Shown here: positions 30,438 through 38,129 of the stretch, piece by piece
Position numbering within the stretch: position 1 is the first letter of the stretch
How the letters are laid out: the number at the start of each line of letters is the position of its first letter
From: an uncultured Collinsella sp.
Lineage (GTDB): Bacteria > Actinomycetota > Coriobacteriia > Coriobacteriales > Coriobacteriaceae
Assembly (NCBI GenBank): GCA_902494245.1
Contig: CABUSR010000017.1
Coordinates: 1-44,711 of the forward strand
Direction of reading: 5' to 3'
Length of the DNA: 44,711 nucleotides
The notes under the pieces: model-generated
The model's database searches: none
What the model was told of the DNA's origin: nothing
Seen by the model: only the letters and a program-made list of their open reading frames with translations
Translations under genes and position numbers: made by a program

Positions 30438-31352
30438 ATGCAGATCAACAAGGTCGCCTTTATCGGCAAGGGCGGCGTCGGCTTGCTCTACGGCAGCATG
30501 ATTGCCAAGACCCTCGGCAATGACGCCGTCGAATACGTTATGGATGACACCCGTTTTGAGCGTCACGCGGGCGATGCGCTCACTGTCAACGGCAAGCCCT
30601 GCGATCTCACGTCCGTCCGCGCCAGCGAGGCGACGCCCGCCGATCTGGTCATCCTGACAGTCAAGACCACCGGTCTCGACCAAGCACTCAAGACTATGGA
30701 GCGCGTCGTGGGACCCAACACGCTCATCGCCTCGCTGTGCAACGGCATCACGAGCGAGCAAAAGATTGCCGAGCGCTTTGGCTGGGAGCACACCGTCCTG
30801 GGTATCTGCCAAGGCATGGACGCCGTGTTCCTCAACGGAGAGCTCACCTTTACCAATGCGGGCGAGATTCGCTTTGGCGCGGCAGCGGGCACCAAGCCCG
30901 CAACCGTTACCGTCATCGACGAGTTCTATACGCGCTGCGGCATCGCCCATACCGTCGAGAGCGACATTGCGCACCGCATGTGGGCCAAACTCATGCTCAA
31001 CGACGGCATCAACCAGACCTGCATGGCCTACGGCGGGACCTACGGAAGCGCCACGGAGCCGGGCTCCGAGCAGCGCCGCTGTTTTGTCTCCGCCATGCGC
31101 GAGACGCTTGCGGTTGCCAACGCCGAGGGCGTTGAGCTGACCGAGGCAGACCTGACGCAAATGGTGCACCTCATCGAGGGAATCGACCCCGCCGGTATGC
31201 CCTCGATGGCGCAGGACCGCATCGCACAACGAAAAACCGAAGTCGAGGAGTTCGCGGGCACCATTTGCCGCCTGGCCGCCAAACACGATATCCAAGTGCC
31301 GCAAAACGATTGGCTCTACCAGAGGATTCGCGAAATAGAAAGCAGCCGGTAG
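30438..31352 (+). CDS. panE: 2-dehydropantoate 2-reductase (ketopantoate reductase family)
   Basis: A 304-residue NADPH-dependent reductase of the ApbA/PanE family that makes pantoate for coenzyme A. N-terminal dinucleotide-binding FIGKGGVGLLYGSMIAKTL (about residues 8-26), VILTVKTTGLDQAL (about 71-84, with the conserved Lys region), ASLCNGITSEQKIAERFG (about 98-115), and the C-terminal domain with the catalytic lysine in HRMWAKLMLNDGINQTCM (about 178-195). Paralogues in this family act on other 2-keto acids, so the pantothenate role is likely but not certain. The second of two close ATGs (30438) suits the GAGGAG site better. Confidence 0.85.
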   Translation: MQINKVAFIGKGGVGLLYGSMIAKTLGNDAVEYVMDDTRFERHAGDALTVNGKPCDLTSVRASEATPADLVILTVKTTGLDQALKTMERVVGPNTLIASLCNGITSEQKIAERFGWEHTVLGICQGMDAVFLNGELTFTNAGEIRFGAAAGTKPATVTVIDEFYTRCGIAHTVESDIAHRMWAKLMLNDGINQTCMAYGGTYGSATEPGSEQRRCFVSAMRETLAVANAEGVELTEADLTQMVHLIEGIDPAGMPSMAQDRIAQRKTEVEEFAGTICRLAAKHDIQVPQNDWLYQRIREIESSR

Positions 31353-31387
31353 TGTTCGGCATACTGCAGCCAACAGATCCAATGGCA

Positions 31388-31431
31388 AAGCCGCCGCAAG
31401 GGGCACTCCCCTCGCAGCGGCTTCCTTTTTC
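31388..31431 (+). terminator. Terminator of panE
   Basis: GCCGCCGCAAGGGG and CCCCTCGCAGCGGC pair with two mismatches and are followed by TTCCTTTTT. Confidence 0.75.
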
Positions 31432-31461
31432 ATCTTTGGCCAAAAATCAGCTTCACAACGG

Positions 31462-31668
31462 TTAGAGCTGCGACTCCGACGCCTGCCCCTCATCGTCGCG
31501 ACAAAGGACTACACCCGCACTTCCCAGCAGCGCGGCCGCGATCAACGCGCCGACCACAATAGAGGCAGCCCCACAAGACCCCTGCACACCTGCGACGAGC
31601 GCGGCCGTAGGACCAAGGCAACCAAGCGTCAATGCAATGGCGGCAACGGCGATATCTCGAGCGTTCAC
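31462..31668 (-). CDS. Small two-helix membrane protein (68 aa)
   Basis: The protein has two hydrophobic segments, about residues 5-26 (IAVAAIALTLGCLGPTAALV) and about 34-55 (ASIVVGALIAAALLGSAGVV), with an acidic hydrophilic tail DDEGQASESQL. No family is recognised. The start is a GTG at 31668 with GGAGG ten bases upstream, which is rather far. It stands alone between panE and a secreted protein gene. Real but unassigned. Confidence 0.5.
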   Translation of the reverse strand: MNARDIAVAAIALTLGCLGPTAALVAGVQGSCGAASIVVGALIAAALLGSAGVVLCRDDEGQASESQL

Positions 31669-31789
31669 AAGACCACTTCCTCCACGAGAAAGACCTTATT
31701 TCTCATGAACTAGTGTGCCCCGCATCCATACGCCCAGCGTACCGCCACGGTAAGGGCTCTGTTAACTCAAACGCATACATAGAACGGAC

Positions 31790-31834
31790 GTCCTTACGTT
31801 GCCCTAAAGCTCGGTAAAGACGCCCGTCCGCCAA
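31790..31834 (-). terminator. Weak hairpin after the secreted protein gene
   Basis: CGGACG-GCGTC and GACGTCCG pair around a 25-base loop, downstream of the secreted protein gene on the minus strand. No T-run; only weak support. The rest of 31669-31854 holds no gene. Confidence 0.3.
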
Positions 31835-31854
31835 ATATCCGTGATGCAGAAAAA

Positions 31855-32631
31855 TTACCAACCGGTGTAGTAGTCGGTGGTTCCGGCAGCGCAGCCGGAG
31901 TCATAGACCTTGCAATCACCCTTGGAGCCCGTAAAGGTCGAGCCCTGGGCCATATCGCCCGCGGCAACAACGTAATAGCCGTCGGAATCGCGCCAGAAGC
32001 CCTCAGAATCCTGAGTCCATTCGCCCGTGCGATAGTGATAAAGCACATTGCTGCTGTAATAGGTCTCGCGGCGCCCGTTGTAGTTATTGACACCCGTAGA
32101 GCGCGTCAGGCCCGATCCGTTCGCGCAGGACGCGGCAGACGCGTAGGACGAAGTGTAACCGGCGTTGTAGTACGAAGCCTGGGCGGCCTCGGCAGCCTCG
32201 GCCTCGGCAGCGGCAGCCTCGAGCGCCTCGCGCTTGGCATCCTCAAGCGCAGTACGCAGCTCGTCGAGCTCGGTCGACTTGGCGTCGACCTCCCCCATCG
32301 TCAACAGGCCGCCCGCACCGTCGATGCAGCCCTGCAACACAGCGCGCTCGTCATCGGTAGCATAGTCGCCATACATATTCATAATGATCTGAGCGCGCAT
32401 CTCCAGGGAATCGCGCTTTGCCCCCATCGAGGCGTTCCACTCCTGCATAGAGCCATAACCGTCGCCGCGGTAGTCGACGGGCTGTACCAGCGTCGCCTCG
32501 GACGGCGTAGATCCGACCGTATCGGACAGTGTTGCCGCGTGGGCATCAGTTGCGCCGGCGCCCGCCAAAAGTGCCACGGTCAGAGCGGCGGAAAGGGCGG
32601 CGGCTTTCGGTTTTCGTGAATCAATCCTCAT
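31855..32631 (-). CDS. Secreted protein with signal peptide, coiled coil and 3D-like C-terminal region
   Basis: A 258-residue exported protein. Signal peptide: KPKAAALSAALTVALLAGAG to about residue 30, with AHA cleavage. Residues about 115-150 are a predicted coiled coil rich in Ala and Glu (EALEAAAAEAEAAEAAQ). The C-terminal part is Tyr/Ser/Gly-rich and includes SDGYYVVAAGDMAQGSTF and KVYDSGC, a pattern recalling cell-wall 3D or RlpA-like enzymes, but a family assignment is not secure. Three cysteines may form a disulfide. Likely attached to or remodelling the cell wall. ATG 32631 with GGAGG ten bases upstream; the longer frame would put 22 residues before the signal. Confidence 0.7.
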   Translation of the reverse strand: MRIDSRKPKAAALSAALTVALLAGAGATDAHAATLSDTVGSTPSEATLVQPVDYRGDGYGSMQEWNASMGAKRDSLEMRAQIIMNMYGDYATDDERAVLQGCIDGAGGLLTMGEVDAKSTELDELRTALEDAKREALEAAAAEAEAAEAAQASYYNAGYTSSYASAASCANGSGLTRSTGVNNYNGRRETYYSSNVLYHYRTGEWTQDSEGFWRDSDGYYVVAAGDMAQGSTFTGSKGDCKVYDSGCAAGTTDYYTGW

Positions 32632-32782
32632 GTGCTGGAAACCTCCGTGGTGCGTTTTTGCTGCGTTTGAGCTGCGTGTGATTCGATCGCGCTGCATAGT
32701 ACCCCGAGCACATCGCGACCTGCGGTTTTACTCAAAAGGCGCACGTCAATTGCGTAAAACTCACATCCTCTCAACAGGAGTT

Positions 32783-32791
32783 TTCCACAAC
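32783..32791 (+). promoter_or_regulatory. DnaA-box-like site
   Basis: TTTTCCACA matches TTWTNCACA. Single copy in an AT-richer gap; probably not an origin. A CAAAAA/TTTTTG hairpin lies close by (32812-32828). Confidence 0.2.
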
Positions 32792-32841
32792 TCGAATGCA
32801 TAAAGCGTGTCAAAAACCCTGTTTTTGCACCCTCTCTATGC

Positions 32842-32881
32842 AAAAAAGGGCGCCTGTGCAACCATTGTTCGCACAGGCGCC
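32842..32881 (-). terminator. Terminator of metY
   Basis: GGCGCCTGTGC (32849-32859) and GCACAGGCGCC (32871-32881) pair perfectly; on the minus strand CCCTTTTTTG follows directly. A textbook intrinsic terminator, 60 bases past metY. Confidence 0.88.
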
Positions 32882-32943
32882 TTGAGCAGGCATTTTATGC
32901 AGTTATACCTATCGAGTCGCAAGGGTTCCTTGCACAAGTCGCC

Positions 32944-34254
32944 CTACTCGTCCAGCGCGGCGAAGGCCTGCTTCAGATCCCAAATGATATCCTCGGCGTT
33001 CTCGGTACCGATGGAAAGACGAATCGTGGAAGGCGTGATGTTCTGCTCGGCGAGCTCCTCGGCAGAGAGCTGGGAGTGCGTGGTGGTAGCCGGGTGCACG
33101 ACGAGCGACTTGACGTCGGCCACGTTGGCGAGCAGCGAGAACACCTGCAGATGATCGATGAACTTCCAAGCTGCCTCCTGGCCACCCTTAATCTCAAAGG
33201 TAAAGATCGAGGCACCGCCATGGGGGAAGTACTTCTGATAGAGCTCGTGATCGGGGTGCTCAGGCAGGCTCGGGTGGTTCACCTTGGCGACATGGCTGTC
33301 GCCAGCCAGGAATTCAACGACCTTCTTGGTGTTCTCGACATGACGGTCAACGCGCAGCGACAGAGTCTCGGTGCCCTGAAGCAGGACCCAGGCGTTGAAC
33401 GGGCTGATGCAGGCGCCCTCGTCACGCAGCAGGATAGCGCGGACATAGGTTGCGAAGGCGGCGGGACCGGCAGCCTCGGCAAACGAAACACCGTGGTAGG
33501 AGGGGTTGGGCTCAGCGATCTGAGCGTACTTTCCGCTCGCCTTCCAATCGAAGTTACCGCCGTCGACGATCACACCGCCCAGCGAGGTGCCGTGGCCGCC
33601 AATGAACTTGGTTGCGGAGTGGACGACGATGTTGGCACCATGCTCCAGCGGACGGAACAGATACGGGGTGCCGAAGGTGTTGTCGACGACAACCGGCAGA
33701 CCATGCTTCTTGGCGATCGCGGAGATGGCGTCGATGTTGGGGATGTCGGAGTTGGGGTTGCCGAGCGTCTCGAGATAGATGACCGTGGTGTTGTCCTTGA
33801 TGGCACCCTCAACCTCTTCCAGGTTATGGGCATCGACAAACGTGGTCTCGACGCCAAACTGGGAGAGCGTATGCTCCAGCAGGTTGTAGGAGCCGCCGTA
33901 GATGGTCTTCTGAGCCACCACGTGGTCACCGGCCTGGGCAAGAGCCTGCAGGGTATAGGTGATGGCAGCAGCACCGGAGGCGACGGCAAGGCCTGCCACG
34001 CCACCCTCGAGTGCGGCGATACGGTCCTCGAAGACGCCCTGGGTGGAGTTGGTCAGACGGCCGTAGATGTTACCGGCGTCGGCAAGACCAAAGCGGTCGG
34101 CGGCATGTTGGGAGTTACGGAACACATAGCTCGTGGTCTGGTAGATAGGTACGGCGCGGGAGTCGGATGCGGGATCGGCGCTCTCCTGGCCAACGTGCAG
34201 CTGCAGGGTGTCGAAACCAAAGGTGTGCTCGGGGTTGTTGATGAACTGGCTCAT
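32944..34254 (-). CDS. metY: O-acetylhomoserine sulfhydrylase (PLP-dependent, Cys/Met metabolism)
   Basis: MetY makes homocysteine from O-acetylhomoserine and sulfide. The 436-residue protein is PLP-dependent fold type I: TLQLHVGQESADPASDSRAV near the N-terminus (with PIYQTTSYVF typical of the family), YGRLTNSTQGVFEDRIAALE (about 64-83), the PLP-phosphate loop ASGAAAITYTLQAL (about 92-105), and the Schiff-base lysine in HSATKFIGGHGTSLGG (about 210-225). Length (about 430) and GHGT segment fit O-acetylhomoserine sulfhydrylase more than cystathionine gamma-synthase (about 380). ATG 34254 follows AAGGAG. It has a strong promoter, a leader with a short cysteine peptide, and a divergent LysR regulator. 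Confidence 0.93.
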   Translation of the reverse strand: MSQFINNPEHTFGFDTLQLHVGQESADPASDSRAVPIYQTTSYVFRNSQHAADRFGLADAGNIYGRLTNSTQGVFEDRIAALEGGVAGLAVASGAAAITYTLQALAQAGDHVVAQKTIYGGSYNLLEHTLSQFGVETTFVDAHNLEEVEGAIKDNTTVIYLETLGNPNSDIPNIDAISAIAKKHGLPVVVDNTFGTPYLFRPLEHGANIVVHSATKFIGGHGTSLGGVIVDGGNFDWKASGKYAQIAEPNPSYHGVSFAEAAGPAAFATYVRAILLRDEGACISPFNAWVLLQGTETLSLRVDRHVENTKKVVEFLAGDSHVAKVNHPSLPEHPDHELYQKYFPHGGASIFTFEIKGGQEAAWKFIDHLQVFSLLANVADVKSLVVHPATTTHSQLSAEELAEQNITPSTIRLSIGTENAEDIIWDLKQAFAALDE

Positions 34255-34315
34255 GATGATCTCCTTGATCGAACGAAAGTAAATAAAAAGAGAGAAGTAA
34301 GTCGCTGTCTCCTGA

Positions 34316-34369
34316 TCACGCCAACGGGCGCAAACAGGAGCCCGGCATTCGTCTTGGTAAGCAATTCAT
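34316..34369 (-). CDS. Leader peptide MNCLPRRMPGSCLRPLA upstream of metY
   Basis: A 17-codon frame between the promoter and metY. ATG 34369 has a perfect AAAGGAGG seven bases upstream (34384-34377) and the frame ends in TGA. It has two cysteines and several Pro/Arg codons, which could stall ribosomes when cysteine or charged tRNA is scarce. A GGCTCCTG/CAGGAG hairpin with an inner TGCGCC/GGCGTG stem overlaps its 3' half, followed by a T-rich stretch (TCTCTCTTTTTATTT), so a transcription-attenuation mechanism is plausible. Too short for usual gene finders. Confidence 0.6.
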   Translation of the reverse strand: MNCLPRRMPGSCLRPLA

Positions 34370-34437
34370 ATGCGGGCCTCCTTTCGCATCCCGGTTCCGT
34401 GGTTGGCTTAATTACCTACCGCCTTTGTGTGTTTTGA

Positions 34438-34466
34438 ATAGTACGAGCATTGTTTTCCTCGGTCAA
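34438..34466 (-). promoter_or_regulatory. Promoter of the metY leader
   Basis: On the minus strand TTGACC (34466-34461), exactly 17 bases, TACTAT (34443-34438). Strong sigma-70-like match. It is divergent from the LysR gene. Confidence 0.7.
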
Positions 34467-34488
34467 TCACTTAAAAGCGCTAACCTGT

Positions 34489-34505
34489 TATCTGTTTTAT
34501 AGATA
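34489..34505. promoter_or_regulatory. Palindrome in the metY-lysR divergent region (LysR site candidate)
   Basis: TATCT-N7-AGATA is a perfect palindrome containing the T-N11-A pattern of LysR sites. It lies just upstream of the metY -35 and right before the LysR gene, the usual place for an activator/autorepressor site. Confidence 0.5.
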
Positions 34506-34526
34506 TCAATCGAAAGGATGGCGTCG

Positions 34527-35465
34527 ATGACCCTTCAGCAGCTTCGTTTTCTGATCGCCGTGGCAGAGTCCGGCTCAATCAACGCCGCAGCCCAGCGCCT
34601 CTATACCGCTCAATCCAACATCTCAAACGCCGTCAAAAGCCTGGAACAGGAGCTCCATCTGGAGATCTTTACGCGCTCCAGCCGCGGCGTCACGCTCACC
34701 AACGACGGCACCGAGCTTTTGGGCTATGCGCGCCAGGTCGTAGAGCAGGCCGACATGCTCGAGGCACGCTACGAGGACGGCGGCACCCCGCAAGCTCGCC
34801 TCGCCATTTCTGCCCAGCACTACGCCTTTTCGGTCGAGGCCTTTGTCAACGTGGTCGAGCGCTGCCGCGACAGCAAGTTCGAGTTCATCATGCGCGAGAC
34901 CACCACATCGCAGATCATCGATGACGTCCGCGCGTTTCGCAGCGACATCGGCATCCTGTATCTGGATGACTTTAACGCCCGCGTTCTGCAGAAGGCTTTT
35001 GCCGATGCGCGCGCGAGCTTCCATCCCCTCTTTGACGCAAAGGTCCACGTATTCGTAAGCGAACGCCACCCGCTCGCCCGCCGCCCGCAACTGTCCCTTG
35101 CCGACCTAACGCCCTACACCCGCTACAGCTTTGAGCAAGGCACCTCGAACTCCTTCTATTACGCCGAGGAACCCTTTAGCTACATTCCCTGTGACCGCAA
35201 CATCCGCGTGTCCGACCGCGGCACGCTCACCAACCTGCTTATCACCTCGAACGGCTACACGCTATCGACCGGTGTCCTCTCTAACGAAATGCAATGGGGC
35301 ATGGCGTCGATCCCGCTGGCAGACGCCCCGACGATGCACGTGGGTTATATCATGCACGACGAGCGCAGGCCCTCTCCCCTGCTGCAGCAATATCTCGATG
35401 AGCTCGACCGCATCATCCGCGAAAGCCAGCCATCTGGGGACGGGGCAGAAACGGTAGATTGCTAG
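34527..35465 (+). CDS. LysR-family transcriptional regulator, probable regulator of metY
   Basis: A 312-residue protein with the LysR helix-turn-helix at the N-terminus (TLQQLRFLIAVAESGSINAA, then YTAQSNISNAVKSLEQELHL, about residues 2-48) and a substrate-binding domain from about 85 onward (ETTTSQIIDDVRAFRSDIGI in part). It is divergent from metY, the typical arrangement of a LysR activator with its target; related CysB/CysL-type regulators sense O-acetylserine. The effector cannot be seen. ATG 34527 is preferred to ATG 34518, since the ribosome site GAAAGG touches the latter. Confidence 0.88.
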   Translation: MTLQQLRFLIAVAESGSINAAAQRLYTAQSNISNAVKSLEQELHLEIFTRSSRGVTLTNDGTELLGYARQVVEQADMLEARYEDGGTPQARLAISAQHYAFSVEAFVNVVERCRDSKFEFIMRETTTSQIIDDVRAFRSDIGILYLDDFNARVLQKAFADARASFHPLFDAKVHVFVSERHPLARRPQLSLADLTPYTRYSFEQGTSNSFYYAEEPFSYIPCDRNIRVSDRGTLTNLLITSNGYTLSTGVLSNEMQWGMASIPLADAPTMHVGYIMHDERRPSPLLQQYLDELDRIIRESQPSGDGAETVDC

Positions 35466-35528
35466 CCCTCGGCGAACGCGGCGCTACAATGGACACCCAC
35501 ACGAGAAGCGTCCAACGAAAGGAACCAT

Positions 35529-36014
35529 GTGAAGGTCATCATCTACACCGACGGCTCGGCCCGATCAAATCCGGGACGTGGCGGCTACGGCGCCGTGCTC
35601 AAATACACCAACCCCGCCGGCAAGACCTTTACCTCCGAGCTTTCGCGCGGTTACGCCAAGACCACCAACAACCGCATGGAGCTCATGGCCGTTATCGTGG
35701 CGCTCGAGGCACTCAACCGCCCCTGCGAGGTCGAAGTCCATTCCGATTCGCAGTACGTCGTCAACGCCTTTAACAAGCACTGGATCGACGGCTGGAAAAA
35801 GCGCGGATGGAAAACCGCCAACAAGCAGCCCGTCAAGAACCGCGACCTGTGGGAGCGCCTACTCACCGCCAAAAGCAAGCATAAGGTTGAATTCATCTGG
35901 GTTAAGGGTCATGCCGGTCATGAGCTCAACGAGCGCTGCGATGAGCTCGCCACCACGGCGGCCGACGGCGGCAACCTCGATATCGACACCGGCTTTAACG
36001 AGAGCGACCTGTAA
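35529..36014 (+). CDS. rnhA: Ribonuclease HI
   Basis: Degrades the RNA strand of RNA-DNA hybrids. The 161-residue protein carries the metal-binding carboxylates: Asp in IIYTDGSARSNPGRGGYG (about residues 4-21), Glu in TTNNRMELMAVIVALE (about 45-60), Asp in VEVHSDSQYVVNA (about 67-79) and the late Asp in ERCDELATTAA (about 133-143). The handle region WIDGWKKRGWKTANKQPVKN (about 84-103) is typical of the E. coli-type enzyme. The start is a GTG at 35529 with AAAGGA six bases upstream. Confidence 0.95.
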   Translation: MKVIIYTDGSARSNPGRGGYGAVLKYTNPAGKTFTSELSRGYAKTTNNRMELMAVIVALEALNRPCEVEVHSDSQYVVNAFNKHWIDGWKKRGWKTANKQPVKNRDLWERLLTAKSKHKVEFIWVKGHAGHELNERCDELATTAADGGNLDIDTGFNESDL

Positions 36015-36087
36015 TATCGTTTTCGCGCAGTTTTATATCCCCACGCGCTACACTCATCCTGTAGACCAAACAATGCAAGGGGGACGT

Positions 36088-37194
36088 ATGCTGCGCATCG
36101 CGACCATCGGCACATCCATGATCACCGACGACTTTATCCAAGTCGTCAACGCCAACGACCAAGCCGCGTTTGTGGGCACGCTTTCACGCGATTCAGATCG
36201 CGGTGCTGCCTTTACCGCCGAGCGCGGTGGCGAGCGAAACTTTACTTCACTCGATGAGCTTGCGGCAGCCGCCGACGTCGACGCCGTCTATATCGGCAGC
36301 CCTAACGCACTTCACTACGAGCAGGCCCTTGCCTGTATTGCCGGCGGCAAGCACGTCATCGTCGAGAAGCCCTTCTGCGCCACCGAAGCGCAGGCGCTGG
36401 AAGTCTTCCGCGCTGCCGAGGCAGCAGGTGTCGTGGCCCTCGAGGCCATGCGTCCCCTCCACGATCCCGCCTTCCACGCCATCGAGGACGCCCTGGGCGA
36501 GATCGCCCCCATCCGCCGCGCCTCATTGCGCTTTGGCAAATATTCCTCGCGCTACAACGAGATTCTCGCGGGACGCGCCACCAATATCTTCGACTGCAAT
36601 ATGGCATCGGGTTCCCTCATGGACATTGGCGTCTACACCGTCGAGCCCATGGTCGAGATTTTCGGCATGCCCTCCGGCCTTACGAGCATGACTACTCTGC
36701 TCGACCCCACCACGCGACAGCTCACGAACGGCCCCATCGACGGCTGCGGTTCCATCCTCGCCAGCTACGGCGGTGGCCGTATCTCCGTCGAGCTCGCGCA
36801 CTCCAAAATTACGAATGACCTGCTGCCCTCGCAGATCGAAGGCGAACGTGGCACTATCCAGATCGACCATCTGTCCACGCCCCGCAACGTCCGCATCGAT
36901 TATCGCGGCGACGTCGTACGCGGCTCGGCGACCGAGGCACCGCGCGAGCAAGGCGGCAACGGCCGTGTGCTCGACCTGCCCAAATCGAGCAACACGATGG
37001 AATACGAACTCACAGACTTTATCACCGCCATCGGCGGCATCGATAACGTAAAGGAAGAGATTTGGGAGACCCCGGCGGGACGCCACGAGCTTGGCCACTA
37101 CCGCGATGTCACGCTCGTGTCGCTGCGTATCATGGATGCCGTGCGTCAGCAGGCGGGCATCGCCTTCCCCGCCGACTCTAACAAGCAGGCATAG
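36088..37194 (+). CDS. Gfo/Idh/MocA-family oxidoreductase
   Basis: A 368-residue oxidoreductase: N-terminal Rossmann region LRIATIGTSMITDDFIQVVN (about residues 2-21; the usual GxGxxG is replaced by GTSMIT), DAVYIGSPNALHYEQALACI (about 65-84), the catalytic lysine in HVIVEKPFCATEAQAL (about 90-105), and C-terminal GSLMDIGVYTVEPMVEIFG (about 175-193). Related to the second gene at 27662-28681 but clearly distinct. Substrate unknown. ATG 36088 with AAGGGGG. It is two bases upstream of the acylphosphatase gene, so the two are co-translated. Confidence 0.88.
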   Translation: MLRIATIGTSMITDDFIQVVNANDQAAFVGTLSRDSDRGAAFTAERGGERNFTSLDELAAAADVDAVYIGSPNALHYEQALACIAGGKHVIVEKPFCATEAQALEVFRAAEAAGVVALEAMRPLHDPAFHAIEDALGEIAPIRRASLRFGKYSSRYNEILAGRATNIFDCNMASGSLMDIGVYTVEPMVEIFGMPSGLTSMTTLLDPTTRQLTNGPIDGCGSILASYGGGRISVELAHSKITNDLLPSQIEGERGTIQIDHLSTPRNVRIDYRGDVVRGSATEAPREQGGNGRVLDLPKSSNTMEYELTDFITAIGGIDNVKEEIWETPAGRHELGHYRDVTLVSLRIMDAVRQQAGIAFPADSNKQA

Positions 37195-37196
37195 CG

Positions 37197-37607
37197 ATGG
37201 GTTTTTTCGACAAGCTTTTCTCGGGCGTCACCGGCGGCAGTCGAGAACCTCAAAAGCCCTCTGGCGTCGAGCTCGAGCTGCGCCGCAGACTTACTGTGTT
37301 CGCAAGCGACGAGGCCACTCAAGACACTCCCCTGCGCTATTTCCTGCGCTGGGCGGGACAAGTCCAGGGCGTTGGTTTTCGCTTTACCAACACTAACCTC
37401 GCGCAGGCACGCGCACTCACCGGCTGGGTGCGTAACATGGAAGATGGCTCAGTCGAGATGGAGATACAGGGAGCTCCGGCAAACGTCCTATCTCATCTCG
37501 AGGCGCTTCATGCCTCCTACGAGCGCATGGGGACGCGTTTTCGCCTCGTAGACGCCCAGGCCCGAGCCCCACTTGCCAATGAAGACGGTTTCAGTCCTCG
37601 TTATTAG
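37197..37607 (+). CDS. Acylphosphatase with N-terminal extension
   Basis: A 136-residue protein; the C-terminal about 95 residues are an acylphosphatase: GQVQGVGFRFTNTNLAQARA (about residues 54-73, with the catalytic Arg in VGFR) and LTGWVRNMEDGSVEMEIQG (about 75-93, catalytic Asn). The enzyme hydrolyses carboxyl-phosphate bonds. Standard acylphosphatases are about 90-100 residues; the first 40 residues (MGFFDKLFSGVTGG, then a charged segment) are extra and start with an amphipathic helix that could associate with membrane. It begins two bases after the oxidoreductase stop. Confidence 0.85.
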   Translation: MGFFDKLFSGVTGGSREPQKPSGVELELRRRLTVFASDEATQDTPLRYFLRWAGQVQGVGFRFTNTNLAQARALTGWVRNMEDGSVEMEIQGAPANVLSHLEALHASYERMGTRFRLVDAQARAPLANEDGFSPRY

Positions 37608-37668
37608 TATTGTGTGCTAAATACGGTATCATTTACCTACGACCGTTGATAGAAAAGAGGCGAGGCGC

Positions 37669-38049
37669 ATGGCGGTGCAAAGAAGGAATACCAGACAGCG
37701 AAAGCTGGTTCTTGACGCCGTGCGCCAAAGCTATAACCATCCCACCGCCGACGAAATCTACAACGTCGTGCGCGCGCAGGATGACAAGATCAGCCGCGGC
37801 ACGGTCTACCGCAACCTCAACCTCTTGGCCGACGCCGGCGAGATTCTCTCCATCAAGACACCGGGCGGCAGCCGCTTCGATCGCACGATTGATCCGCATG
37901 CGCATATCATCTGCGCCTCGTGCAGCCGCGTCATCGACGTGCCACTCCCCTTCGATGCCCAGCTCAACGCCAAGGCGTCCGAGCAAATCGGCTGGCACGT
38001 CACGTCGCACTACACCATCTTCGAGGGTCTCTGCCCCGACTGCCGGTAG
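37669..38049 (+). CDS. Fur-family (PerR/Zur type) metal-responsive repressor
   Basis: A 126-residue protein with the winged-helix segment RNTRQRKLVLDAVRQSYNHP (about residues 6-25), ADEIYNVVRAQDDKISRGTV (about 27-46) and YRNLNLLADAGEI (about 47-59), and the metal/dimer domain with HAHIICASCSRVIDV (about 78-92) and CPDC near the C-terminus. The two CxxC pairs form the structural zinc site. The short size and PHAHI motif fit the PerR-like group. Which metal or stress it senses cannot be told. Its TAG stop is the first base triplet of a palindromic element (see repeat at 38047-38129). Confidence 0.88.
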   Translation: MAVQRRNTRQRKLVLDAVRQSYNHPTADEIYNVVRAQDDKISRGTVYRNLNLLADAGEILSIKTPGGSRFDRTIDPHAHIICASCSRVIDVPLPFDAQLNAKASEQIGWHVTSHYTIFEGLCPDCR

Positions 38050-38129
38050 ATGTTTGGGACATGCCTTAAAAAACACCTTTCCGCACTCTGCAGCAAAAAG
38101 TAGATTTCTAGGCATGTCCCAAATATCTA
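38047..38129. repeat. 83-bp palindromic element carrying the stop codons of both convergent genes
   Basis: The ends are TAGATGTTTGGGACATGCCT (38047-38066) and, on the other strand, the same with one difference (38129-38110). The outermost TAG is the stop codon of the Fur-family gene on one side and of the HAD phosphatase gene on the other. It could act as a bidirectional terminator, although T-runs are weak. Its GGGACA core resembles the repeat at 18757-18823. Confidence 0.7.

Noticed and set aside
34255..34437. SAM riboswitch or T-box upstream of metY
   Set aside because: None of the conserved cores (for example the T-box GGTGGNACCGCG) is present; the leader peptide explains the region better.
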